Source: Alphaproteobacteria bacterium | GTDB taxonomy: Bacteria > Pseudomonadota > Alphaproteobacteria > Rhodobacterales > Rhodobacteraceae | DNA: 64,000 bases | NCBI GenBank assembly: GCA_030425925.1 | Contig: JAUHZO010000007.1 | Coordinates: 124,001 to 188,000, forward strand | Direction: 5' to 3' | Notes under the pieces: generated by a model | What the model was told of the DNA's origin: nothing | The model's input: only the letters and a program-made list of their open reading frames with translations | The model's database searches: none | Shown here: in pieces, positions 1 through 7,328 of the stretch | How positions within the stretch are numbered: the stretch's first letter is position 1 | Layout of the letters: every line of letters starts with the position of its first letter | Translations under genes and position numbers: made by a program

Positions 1-308
1 CTTTTCCGGTGCGTCGGCGAGGTTTTGCTGCGTGATCGCCCAGTGTGTGGGGTTCGATGAGGTCGCCTGACGCTCTGGCGTACCCAACTGGATTCGGTTT
101 TTAGTTATTGAAAATGCTTGATTAACTTCGTCTAGCTGCAAACCCCATGCGGACTTGTCAACGCTGTTGGAGTGTTTGTCTTTCTTTGTGTCGGGGATTT
201 GCGTTTGGTAAGAATGTCAATGCATTCTCTATCTTTGACTTGAAAAATGCCTTGATGCGGTGGCTTATTTGACCCATATGAAGGGCTCAAAATGTCGAGG
301 AGCTAACC
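1..308. other. Left-edge region without an assignable gene; upstream region of the TA operon
   Basis: This stretch is visibly richer in A/T than the rest of the window, especially at 95-260. A plus-strand reading frame enters from the left edge and stops with TGA at 68-70. It could be the tail of an upstream gene, but 22 codons are too few to recognise. From 71 to 308 I see no coding sequence. It holds a short inverted repeat at 211-228 and a ribosome-binding site at 297-302 for the first gene. The composition change suggests a horizontally acquired or mobile boundary just outside the window; this is inference. Confidence 0.4.
211..228. promoter_or_regulatory. Inverted repeat, possible operator of the toxin-antitoxin operon
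   Basis: The repeat is AGAATG - 6 nt - CATTCT, a perfect 6-bp inverted repeat about 80 bp before the antitoxin start. Type II antitoxins usually autoregulate by binding palindromes next to their promoter, which makes this a plausible site. A 6-bp arm in AT-rich DNA can also arise by chance. No convincing -35/-10 pair was found around it. Confidence 0.25.
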
Positions 309-758
309 ATGCCATTTGATGCAAGCAGTGCAGAGCTACGCGCTGCGTGGAGATATCTTGGTGCGCCCGAAAACGCTCCTGATACTCCTGTCGACCTTCA
401 CGCGCGGATCGAGGCCGGTCTGCCTGCGCGCCTGTTTGATCAACTGCGCAATGCTTTGCGCGAAATCCCTGACAGGACTTGGGCCGAGATTCTGGCCATC
501 AGCGTGTCACAGATCAAACGTATCCGCGGGTCGGATGAACCGCTCAAGACCGATGTCGGATCGCATCTGGTGATTTTTGCCCTGCTCATGGTGCGGGCCG
601 AGGATGTGCTGGGCGGGCGTGACGCAGCGCTGAAATGGTTCCAGTCGGAACAGATGGCGCTGGGTGGGCGCAAACCCATCGAGATGCTCGACACCTATAT
701 CGGTGCGGGCCTTGTCGACCGGGTGCTGCGGCAGATGGATTACGGGGTCTATATTTGA
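309..758 (+). CDS. Type II antitoxin, Xre/MbcA/ParS-type (DUF2384)
   Basis: 149 aa. The central part (about residues 55-80, with WAEILAISVSQIKRIRG) looks like the helix-turn-helix region. The C-terminal part matches the DUF2384/MbcA/ParS toxin-binding domain: a helix with RAEDVLGGRDAALKWF, then a short region with GGRKPIEML and a C-terminal tail. Such proteins neutralise RES-domain toxins and repress their own operon. A strong ribosome-binding site GAGGAG lies 6 nt before the ATG. The stop overlaps the start of the RES toxin, so the two are translationally coupled, the standard order for this TA class. Assignment to the family rests on motif recognition and on the neighbouring toxin. Confidence 0.88.
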   Translation: MPFDASSAELRAAWRYLGAPENAPDTPVDLHARIEAGLPARLFDQLRNALREIPDRTWAEILAISVSQIKRIRGSDEPLKTDVGSHLVIFALLMVRAEDVLGGRDAALKWFQSEQMALGGRKPIEMLDTYIGAGLVDRVLRQMDYGVYI

Positions 759-1267
759 CGCCCTTGCCCGCGCCGCTGGGTCCGGCGGTCGTCACGGCGC
801 ACAGGCTAGACCGCTTGAAACACGCCAAAAGCTGGGACAGTGGCGAGGGAGCCTTCCAGGTCGGCGGGCGTTGGAATCCTGTGTTCACGCGCGCAGTTTA
901 CTGTTCTCTTGATGCGTCAACGGCAATTCTCGAAGTAGCGGTACACAAGGGCTTTGCAGTTCTCGACACCGATCCGCATGTGTTGACGTCGTTTTCGTTG
1001 TCGCCCCATGCCTCGGTAAAGGTCTTTGGCCCACAACAAATTCCCAACCCGAATTGGCTCGACCCGAACTGCACTGACCCGGACCGGCGAAGCTGGGGGG
1101 ATGCGCGCCTTGACGAACACCCCGTGATCGTCCTGCCCTCCGCCGTATCACGGCGCAGCTGGAACCTTGTCTTTCGCCCGCCGCTCGCGCCGGGCTGGAT
1201 TGTGGACGCGGTGCAAGAGCGGTTTGTGCTGGACCCGAGGCTGAATGCGGGCGTGTCGCCCCCTTGA
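755..1267 (+). CDS. RES-domain toxin (NAD+-targeting family)
   Basis: 170 aa if it starts at TTG 755, which overlaps the antitoxin stop (TTGA). Upstream in-frame starts would lie inside the antitoxin gene, so the overlapping TTG is preferred. The RES-domain signature is clear: HRLDR (Arg17), GGRWN (residues 37-41), then VYCSLDASTAILE with Tyr49 and Glu60. These Arg, Tyr and Glu positions are the conserved active-site residues of the family. Characterised members such as MbcT and ParT use NAD+ as substrate, either destroying it or transferring ADP-ribose. Here the exact chemistry is inferred. It forms an operon with the upstream DUF2384 antitoxin. The domain looks complete. Confidence 0.86.
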   Translation: MTPLPAPLGPAVVTAHRLDRLKHAKSWDSGEGAFQVGGRWNPVFTRAVYCSLDASTAILEVAVHKGFAVLDTDPHVLTSFSLSPHASVKVFGPQQIPNPNWLDPNCTDPDRRSWGDARLDEHPVIVLPSAVSRRSWNLVFRPPLAPGWIVDAVQERFVLDPRLNAGVSPP

Positions 1268-1292
1268 CCCGACTCACCCCGCGGGCCTACAA

Positions 1293-1310
1293 ATTGAACA
1301 CCTGTTCAAT
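1293..1310. promoter_or_regulatory. Perfect palindrome upstream of the isovaleryl-CoA dehydrogenase gene, likely operator
   Basis: ATTGAACA - CC - TGTTCAAT: two 8-bp arms with a 2-bp centre, 24 bp before the ivd start and 25 bp after the end of the RES toxin gene. Its length and symmetry fit a dimeric TetR- or similar-family repressor of branched-chain acyl-CoA catabolism. No regulator gene is adjacent in this window, so the binding protein is unknown. Confidence 0.6.
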
Positions 1311-1333
1311 AAGCGTGGGGAGGCGCGGCGGGG

Positions 1334-2497
1334 ATGTTCATGGCGTCGATGACATTCGATCTGGGCGAGGATGTGAACGCGCTGCGCGAGATGGTGCACC
1401 GTTGGGCGCAAGAGCGGGTGAAGCCCATGGCGGCGGAGATCGACCGCTCCAACGACTTCCCGGCGCCGCTCTGGCGCGAGATGGGGGAGTTGGGCCTTCT
1501 GGGCATCACGGTGCCTGAACAGGACGGCGGCGCGGGCATGGGCTATCTGGCGCATACCGTCGCGGTAGAGGAGGTGGCGCGGGCCTCGGCCTCGGTGAGC
1601 CTGTCTTATGGCGCGCATTCCAACCTTTGCGTCAACCAGATCAACCTCAACGGCAATCCCGAGCAAAAGGCCAAGTACCTCCCCGGCCTGATCTCCGGCG
1701 AACATGTGGGCGCTTTGGCGATGTCGGAGCCGTCGGCGGGTTCAGACGTGGTCAGCATGAAACTGCGCGCCGAAAAACGGAACGACCACTACCGCCTGAA
1801 CGGCAACAAGTACTGGATCACCAACGGCCCGGATGCCGAGACGCTGGTGGTCTATGCCAAGACCGACCCAGAGGCCGGCCCCAAGGGCATCACCGCCTTC
1901 CTGATCGAAAAGAGCATGACCGGGTTCAGCACAAGCCCACATTTCGACAAGCTGGGCATGCGCGGATCGAACACGGCAGAGTTGATCTTTGAGGATGTGG
2001 AGGTGCCGTTCGAAAACGTGCTGGGCGAGGAAGGCAAGGGCGTGCGCGTGCTGATGTCCGGGCTGGATTACGAACGCGTGGTGCTGGCGGGGATCGGGCT
2101 GGGGATCATGGCCGCCTGCATGGACGAGATCATGCCCTACATGGCCGAGCGCAAGCAGTTCGGCCAGCCCATCGGGAATTTCCAGCTGATGCAGGGCAAG
2201 ATCGCTGACATGTACACGGCGATGAATTCGGCCCGCGCCTATGTCTACGAGGTCGCCAAGGCTTGCGACCGGGGCGACGTGACCCGGCAGGACGCGGCGG
2301 CGTGCTGTCTTTATGCCTCGGAAGAGGCGATGAAACAGGCGCATCAGGCGGTGCAGGCCATGGGCGGCGCGGGTTTTCTGGCCGATGCGCCCGTCGCGCG
2401 GCTCTTTCGCGATGCCAAGCTGATGGAGATCGGCGCGGGCACCTCGGAAATCCGCCGCATGCTGGTCGGGCGCGAATTGATGAGCACCATGGGCTGA
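1334..2497 (+). CDS. ivd: Isovaleryl-CoA dehydrogenase
   Basis: 387 aa FAD-dependent acyl-CoA dehydrogenase that oxidises isovaleryl-CoA to 3-methylcrotonyl-CoA in leucine catabolism, passing electrons to ETF. The full-length three-domain fold is present. Conserved stretches include [15 protein letters not shown] near the N-terminal/middle boundary, [20 protein letters not shown], and the C-terminal QAMGGAGF...[15 protein letters not shown]. The Glu in [10 protein letters not shown] (about residue 247) matches the catalytic base position specific to isovaleryl-CoA dehydrogenases. ATG 1334 is preceded by GGGGAGG at 10 nt. ATG 1340 and 1349 are alternatives and would remove only 2-5 residues. 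Its position with the mcc genes supports the substrate assignment. Confidence 0.93.
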   Translation: MFMASMTFDLGEDVNALREMVHRWAQERVKPMAAEIDRSNDFPAPLWREMGELGLLGITVPEQDGGAGMGYLAHTVAVEEVARASASVSLSYGAHSNLCVNQINLNGNPEQKAKYLPGLISGEHVGALAMSEPSAGSDVVSMKLRAEKRNDHYRLNGNKYWITNGPDAETLVVYAKTDPEAGPKGITAFLIEKSMTGFSTSPHFDKLGMRGSNTAELIFEDVEVPFENVLGEEGKGVRVLMSGLDYERVVLAGIGLGIMAACMDEIMPYMAERKQFGQPIGNFQLMQGKIADMYTAMNSARAYVYEVAKACDRGDVTRQDAAACCLYASEEAMKQAHQAVQAMGGAGFLADAPVARLFRDAKLMEIGAGTSEIRRMLVGRELMSTMG

Positions 2498-2859
2498 TGC
2501 CCCGCTGGATTTGGTGGGCCCCGCTGGCGGTGTTCCTGCTATGGTGGGGGTGGCTCGGCTTTCGCTGGGGCTGGATCGCCGCCACGACGACGGAGACGGA
2601 CGTGATCAACGCCTATGCAGACCGTTATCTGGAGGACCGGGCCCGGGACGGCACCGGCGCGGGCGCGCGGATCACCGATTGCGTCGCCTATCCGGGCACG
2701 GAGCGCGGCATCTGGCTGCACGTCGTCTGTGGCCCTGCGGGCGATCCGTCGCGGCGCTACGAATACGAGGTGAACCGCCTGGGCGGCTTCGTGCGGGGGC
2801 AAGACCCGCATTCCGAAGGCCTGCGCCCCGGCGGCGGCGTGATGGAACCGGAGACATGA
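2497..2859 (+). CDS. Small membrane-anchored protein of unknown function
   Basis: 120 aa. The start overlaps the ivd stop (TGATG), so it is probably translated from the same message. A single very Trp-rich transmembrane segment (residues about 3-25, WIWWAPLAVFLLWWGWLGF) is followed by a soluble domain of about 95 residues with two Cys (in TDCVAYPG and HVVCGPAG). I do not recognise a family. The topology suggests an N-terminal anchor with a periplasmic domain. Its place in a leucine-degradation operon does not by itself indicate a role there. Confidence 0.7.
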   Translation: MPRWIWWAPLAVFLLWWGWLGFRWGWIAATTTETDVINAYADRYLEDRARDGTGAGARITDCVAYPGTERGIWLHVVCGPAGDPSRRYEYEVNRLGGFVRGQDPHSEGLRPGGGVMEPET

Positions 2860-3380
2860 ACATGCCTTACCCTGGCCTGCGTGACCCTCGCCTGCGTGTC
2901 CTTGCGGCAGCCTGTGCACTGGTCCTGGCCGGACCGGCGCAGGCGCAGGACCTGATCTTTTCGCCCGCCGGAACCGAGGCCTGCATCGCCGAGGCCCCGG
3001 GGGCCGAAGCGTCCTGCATCGGCGCCTCTGCGCAGGCCTGCATGCTGGACACGCCCGGCGGCTCGTCGACCGTGGTCACCGGCGGCTGCCTGGAGCGGGA
3101 GCGGCTGTATTGGGACGCGCGGCTGAACGCGGCCTACCGGGCACGGATGGCCGAGGCAAGGGCGGCGGATGCCGATGCCCGGGCCCAGGGCTACCGCGCC
3201 CCGCCGCAGGAGGACGCGCTGCGCGAGATGCAGCGCGCCTGGATCGCCTTTCGGGATGCCCGCTGCACCTGGGCGGCGTCGCTCTGGGGCGGCGGCACCG
3301 GCGGCGGTCCGGCGGCCATCGGCTGCGCGATGCAACTCACCGGTGAGCAGGCGCTGTACCTGGAACACACGGTGCGCTGA
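2856..3380 (+). CDS. Secreted DUF1311/LprI-like lysozyme-inhibitor family protein
   Basis: 174 aa. The ATG overlaps the preceding stop (ATGA). A signal peptide (residues about 1-30, ending AGPAQAQ) is followed by a Cys-rich region. The C-terminal half has the DUF1311 (LprI) pattern: CLERERLYWDARLNAAYRA, then LREMQRAWIAFRDARC and a final Cys in IGCAMQLT before the TEQ-like end. The domain's best-known member inhibits lysozyme, but most members are uncharacterised, so only a periplasmic location and the family can be stated. Confidence 0.78.
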   Translation: MNMPYPGLRDPRLRVLAAACALVLAGPAQAQDLIFSPAGTEACIAEAPGAEASCIGASAQACMLDTPGGSSTVVTGGCLERERLYWDARLNAAYRARMAEARAADADARAQGYRAPPQEDALREMQRAWIAFRDARCTWAASLWGGGTGGGPAAIGCAMQLTGEQALYLEHTVR

Positions 3381-4933
3381 TGCTGCGCCCCGGTGCCTCC
3401 TACGACGCGCTTTGCGCCGGGTTCGCCTGGGATCTGCCGGGTGATCTGAACCTGGCGCATCAGGTCTGCGACGGCTGGGCGGCCACCGATCCGGAGCGGC
3501 TGGCGATCCTCGACTATTCCACCCACCGCCGCCGGCCCGTCAGCTATGGCGCGCTTTATGCGCTGTCGCGCCGGGTGGAGGCGGGGCTGATCGCACGCGG
3601 CGTGCTCAAGGGCGACCGGGTGGGCGTGCTGCTGGCGCAATCGCCGCTGTGCGCGGCGGCGCATATCGCGGCCTGGCGGATCGGGGCGATTTCGGTGCCG
3701 CTGTTCACGCTCTTCCGCGAAGAGGCGCTGCGCAGCCGGATCACCGACAGCGGCGTCATGGTGGTGGTCAGCGACGAGGAACATGCGCCGCTCTTGCGCC
3801 CGTTCGACTGCGCGGTGCTGCGTGGCGAAGACCTGCCCGCGGCGGCGCTGGCCTCGCAGGCCGGGGCGGTCACCGGGCCCGAGGATCCGGCGGTGCTGAT
3901 CTATACCTCGGGCACCACCGGCGCGCCCAAGGGGGCGCTGCACGGCCATCGCATCCTGACCGGCCATCTGCCGGGGGTGGAGATGAGCCACGATTTCCTG
4001 GGCCAGCCGGGGGACATGCTCTGGACGCCGGCGGACTGGGCCTGGATCGGCGGGCTGTTCGACGTGCTGATGCCGGGACTGGCGTTGGGGGTGCCGGTGG
4101 TGGCGGCGCGCATGCGGCGTTTCGATGTCGAGGAATGCCTGGGCCTGATCGAGGATGCCGGCGTGCGCAACGTGTTCTTTCCGCCCACCGCGCTGCGGAT
4201 GCTCAAGGCCGAGGATGCGGCGCTGCCCGGGCTGCGTTCGGTCGCGTCGGGCGGCGAGCCGCTGGGGGCCGAGATGCTGGCCTGGGGACGACGCGCGCTT
4301 GGCGTCACGATCAACGAGTTCTACGGGCAGACGGAATGCAACATGGTGGCGTCCTCCTGCGCGGCCCTCTTCAGCCCGAAACCGGGCTGCCTCGGGCGGG
4401 CCGTGCCCGGGTTCGACGTGGCGGTCATCGACGCGGCGGGCCAAGGGACCGCAGAGGAGGGCGACATCGCGGTGCGGCGCGGCTGTGCGTCGATGATGCT
4501 GGGCTACTGGCGGAACGAGACGGCGACGGCGGCGAAATTCCGCGGCGACTGGCTGCTGACCGGGGATCGCGGCGTGACCGAAGACGGGTATGTCCGCTTT
4601 GTCGGGCGCGAGGATGACGTGATCACCAGCGCGGGCTACCGGATCGGCCCGGCCGAGATCGAGGATTGCCTGCTGACCCATCCGGCGGTGGCCACGGTGG
4701 GGGTGGTGGGCAAGCCCGACGCGCTGCGCACCGAGATCGTGAAGGCCTATGTGGTGTTGAAGCCGGAGGCCCGGGTGACGTCAGAGGCGCTGCAGGACTG
4801 GGTGAAAGACCGGCTTGCAAGCCATTCCTACCCAAGGGAAATCTCTTTCGTCGACGCGCTGCCCATGACGGTCACCGGCAAGGTGATCCGCAAGGCGCTG
4901 AAGGCGCGCGCGGCGGCGGAGGGCGGGGCATGA
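3380..4933 (+). CDS. AMP-dependent acyl-CoA synthetase (medium-chain/acetyl-CoA synthetase-like)
   Basis: 517 aa adenylate-forming enzyme that activates a carboxylic acid to its CoA thioester. Hallmarks: the P-loop YTSGTTGAPKG near residue 175, the FYGQTECN motif near residue 312, the DWLLTGDRG hinge region, and the C-terminal catalytic Lys in TVTGKVIRKAL. The ordering and the short N-terminus are like the MACS subgroup. Because it lies between ivd and the methylcrotonyl-CoA carboxylase genes, a branched short-chain acid such as isovalerate, or acetoacetate, is a plausible substrate; this is inference. It begins at the preceding stop codon (TGATG). Confidence 0.85.
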   Translation: MLRPGASYDALCAGFAWDLPGDLNLAHQVCDGWAATDPERLAILDYSTHRRRPVSYGALYALSRRVEAGLIARGVLKGDRVGVLLAQSPLCAAAHIAAWRIGAISVPLFTLFREEALRSRITDSGVMVVVSDEEHAPLLRPFDCAVLRGEDLPAAALASQAGAVTGPEDPAVLIYTSGTTGAPKGALHGHRILTGHLPGVEMSHDFLGQPGDMLWTPADWAWIGGLFDVLMPGLALGVPVVAARMRRFDVEECLGLIEDAGVRNVFFPPTALRMLKAEDAALPGLRSVASGGEPLGAEMLAWGRRALGVTINEFYGQTECNMVASSCAALFSPKPGCLGRAVPGFDVAVIDAAGQGTAEEGDIAVRRGCASMMLGYWRNETATAAKFRGDWLLTGDRGVTEDGYVRFVGREDDVITSAGYRIGPAEIEDCLLTHPAVATVGVVGKPDALRTEIVKAYVVLKPEARVTSEALQDWVKDRLASHSYPREISFVDALPMTVTGKVIRKALKARAAAEGGA

Positions 4934-5517
4934 GGCATGTGCTGGGCGCGCTGGCCCTCGGGGTGTCGGCCCCGGTCGCCGCCGAAGACCCGCTGCCTGA
5001 TTTCGCCACCTGCATGGACCGTGAGGTCGCGCGCTTCGAACGGGCCCTGCGGATGACCCGGGCCGTGCCGGACGCCATGCCGTTCGAGGCGGGCGGCAGC
5101 ACGCGGGTGGCGCTGTGCGGCGGCATCGGGATCGTTCTGTGTGACCGGAGCGGCGAGCCTGTCACCTGCCAGAAGGTGCTTGTCGCCCGGCAGGAGGTGC
5201 TGCGCTACAAGGTGCTGGCGGGACTGCCCGCGCCCGACGCCCTGGGCGGGCAGGGCGGCGAACTGGCGGAGGGGCTGTACCCCGCGCTCTGGGCGCTGGC
5301 GCATGGCCACTCTGCCGGGCCGGATTGCGACGAGACCACGCGGGCCTTCGGTGCCTGGTGCGAGGCCTGGGCCGCCAATGACCGGCTCGCCACCGTGGTG
5401 CATCTGTGGGAACTGGCGCGGGTTCTGGACGTGGCCGCGCCGGCGGTGGAGGCCGGCTGGGCCAGGCCGCTGCCGCCGGTGTGGCCCCGGATGCGCCCGC
5501 AGGACATCGAGGAGTAG
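4930..5517 (+). CDS. Secreted hypothetical protein
   Basis: 195 aa, starting within the preceding stop (ATGA). The first 19 residues form a plausible Sec signal peptide ending APVAAED. The mature part has seven or so Cys residues, several in pairs, which suits a disulfide-bonded periplasmic protein. I recognise no family. It is the third small exported protein embedded in this catabolic gene cluster. Confidence 0.68.
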   Translation: MRHVLGALALGVSAPVAAEDPLPDFATCMDREVARFERALRMTRAVPDAMPFEAGGSTRVALCGGIGIVLCDRSGEPVTCQKVLVARQEVLRYKVLAGLPAPDALGGQGGELAEGLYPALWALAHGHSAGPDCDETTRAFGAWCEAWAANDRLATVVHLWELARVLDVAAPAVEAGWARPLPPVWPRMRPQDIEE

Positions 5518-5555
5518 CGCATGGCCGCAGACCGCCGGAGCGAGGGCAAGACGAC

Positions 5556-7154
5556 ATGAGACTGGTATCGCAGATCCTGACCGGGAGCGACACGTTCAAG
5601 GCCAACCGCGCCGCCCATCTGGAGGCGCTGGCGCAGATCGAGGCTGCCGCCAGCGCGGCCGCCGAAGGCGGTGGCGCACGGTCGCGGGAACGGCACCTGT
5701 CGCGCGGCAAGATGCTGCCGCGCGAGCGGGTGGCCGGGCTGCTCGACCCGGGCGCGCCGTTCCTCGAGGTGGGGGCGACGGCGGCACATGGCATGTATGA
5801 CGGGGCCGCGCCCTGTGCGGGCGTGATCGCCGGGATCGGGCTGGTGGAGGGCCGGCAGGTCATGGTCGTGTGCAACGACGCCACCGTGAAGGGCGGCACC
5901 TACTACCCGATGAGCGTCAAGAAACACCTGCGTGCGCAGGAGATCGCCGAGGAAAACCGGCTGCCCTGCCTCTATCTCGTGGACAGCGGCGGCGCGAACC
6001 TGCCCAATCAGGACGAGGTCTTTCCCGACCGCGATCATTTCGGGCGCATCTTCTACAACCAGGCGCGGATGTCGGCCAAGGGGATCGCGCAGATCGCCGT
6101 GGTCATGGGATCGTGCACGGCGGGCGGGGCCTATGTGCCGGCCATGTCTGATGTGTCGATCATCGTCGCGGGCCAGGGCACGATCTTCCTCGCCGGGCCA
6201 CCCCTGGTCAAGGCCGCGACCGGCGAGGTGGTCAGCGCCGAGGACCTGGGCGGCGGTGACGTGCACACCCGGCTGTCGGGGGTGGCGGATTATCTGGCCG
6301 AGGATGACGGTCATGCGCTGGCGCTGGCGCGGCGCGCGGTGCGATCCCTGGGGGGCGGCGGGGTGAACCCCGCCCTACAAGGTCCCGCGCCGGACTACGA
6401 TCCCGAGGAGATCCTGGGCGTGGTGCCCGCGGATCTGCGCACGCCCTATGACATCCGCGAGGTGATCGCGCGGATCGTGGACGGATCGTGGTTCGACGAG
6501 TTCAAGCCGCGCTTTGGCGAGACGCTGGTCTGCGGCTTCGCGCAGGTGCAAGGGTTGGCGTGCGGGATTGTCGCCAACAATGGCGTGCTGTTCTCCGAAA
6601 GCGCCCAGAAGGGGGCGCATTTCGTGGAGCTCTGCTCGCAACGCAAGATCCCGCTGGTGTTCCTGCAGAACATCACCGGCTTCATGGTGGGCCGGAAATA
6701 CGAGAACGAGGGCATCGCGCGGCACGGGGCCAAGATGGTCACGGCGGTGGCGACAACGGCGGTGCCGAAGGTGACGCTGCTGGTGGGCGGCTCGTTCGGG
6801 GCCGGGAACTACGGCATGGCGGGCCGGGCCTATGCGCCGCGCTTCCTGTGGACCTGGCCCAACAGCCGGATCAGCGTGATGGGCGGCGCGCAGGCGGCAG
6901 GGGTGCTGGCCACCGTCAAGCGCGACGCCATCGAGCGCGCCGGGGGCACGTGGTCGGCGGAGGAAGAAGCGGACTTCAAGCGCCCCACGCTGGAGATGTT
7001 CGAGAAACAGTCCCACCCGCTTTATGCGTCGGCCCGGCTTTGGGATGACGGGGTGATCGACCCGCGCAAGTCGCGCGCCGTGCTGGCGCTGTCCTTGCGG
7101 GCCGCGCTGAACGCGCCCATCGAGGAGACGCGCTTTGGCGTGTTCCGGATGTAA
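5556..7154 (+). CDS. mccB: Methylcrotonyl-CoA carboxylase beta (carboxyltransferase) subunit
   Basis: 532 aa. It transfers carboxyl from biotin on MccA to 3-methylcrotonyl-CoA, giving 3-methylglutaconyl-CoA. The acyl-CoA carboxylase carboxyltransferase fold is complete: the N-terminal half has [37 protein letters not shown] and [15 protein letters not shown]. The C-terminal half has [15 protein letters not shown] and [14 protein letters not shown]. The motif GGANLPNQ and the adjacent ivd and mccA genes distinguish it from propionyl-CoA carboxylase. ATG 5556 ([12 protein letters not shown]) is chosen because homologous subunits begin here; the 38-bp gap after the preceding gene leaves room for a ribosome-binding site. 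Confidence 0.93.
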   Translation: MRLVSQILTGSDTFKANRAAHLEALAQIEAAASAAAEGGGARSRERHLSRGKMLPRERVAGLLDPGAPFLEVGATAAHGMYDGAAPCAGVIAGIGLVEGRQVMVVCNDATVKGGTYYPMSVKKHLRAQEIAEENRLPCLYLVDSGGANLPNQDEVFPDRDHFGRIFYNQARMSAKGIAQIAVVMGSCTAGGAYVPAMSDVSIIVAGQGTIFLAGPPLVKAATGEVVSAEDLGGGDVHTRLSGVADYLAEDDGHALALARRAVRSLGGGGVNPALQGPAPDYDPEEILGVVPADLRTPYDIREVIARIVDGSWFDEFKPRFGETLVCGFAQVQGLACGIVANNGVLFSESAQKGAHFVELCSQRKIPLVFLQNITGFMVGRKYENEGIARHGAKMVTAVATTAVPKVTLLVGGSFGAGNYGMAGRAYAPRFLWTWPNSRISVMGGAQAAGVLATVKRDAIERAGGTWSAEEEADFKRPTLEMFEKQSHPLYASARLWDDGVIDPRKSRAVLALSLRAALNAPIEETRFGVFRM

Positions 7155-7284
7155 GGGGGCGCTGCCCCCTCTGCGCCTGCGGCGCATTCACCCCCGGAGG
7201 TATTTCGGGAAAGATGAAAGATGCGCGATCTGTCTTTCATCTTTCGAAAAATACTCCGGGGAGCGCGAGGGGCTGGCCCCTCGC
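7155..7284. repeat. Intergenic palindromic repeat cluster between mccB and mccA
   Basis: Right after the mccB stop is a hairpin (GGGGGC-gct-GCCCCC, 7155-7169). Then two copies of a dispersed element lie head to head. The left copy is 7191-7221 and the right copy is 7233-7261, separated by 11 nt, and both share CCCCGGAG...TATTT...GAAAGATGAAAGA. A second hairpin at 7265-7284 (GCGAGGGG-ctgg-CCCCTCGC) belongs to the right copy. A near-identical block (element plus hairpin) recurs in the opposite orientation at 36916-36967. The structure may terminate or attenuate transcription between the two carboxylase genes, or act as an mRNA-end stabiliser. Confidence 0.75.
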
Positions 7285-7328
7285 AAGCGGAACGGTTGCC
7301 ACGCGGCGACCTTTGGGGAGAGCAGGGG

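Noticed and set aside
3191-4681. A 496-codon minus-strand frame opposite the acyl-CoA synthetase
   Set aside because: No recognisable motifs; the plus-strand gene has all adenylate-forming hallmarks.
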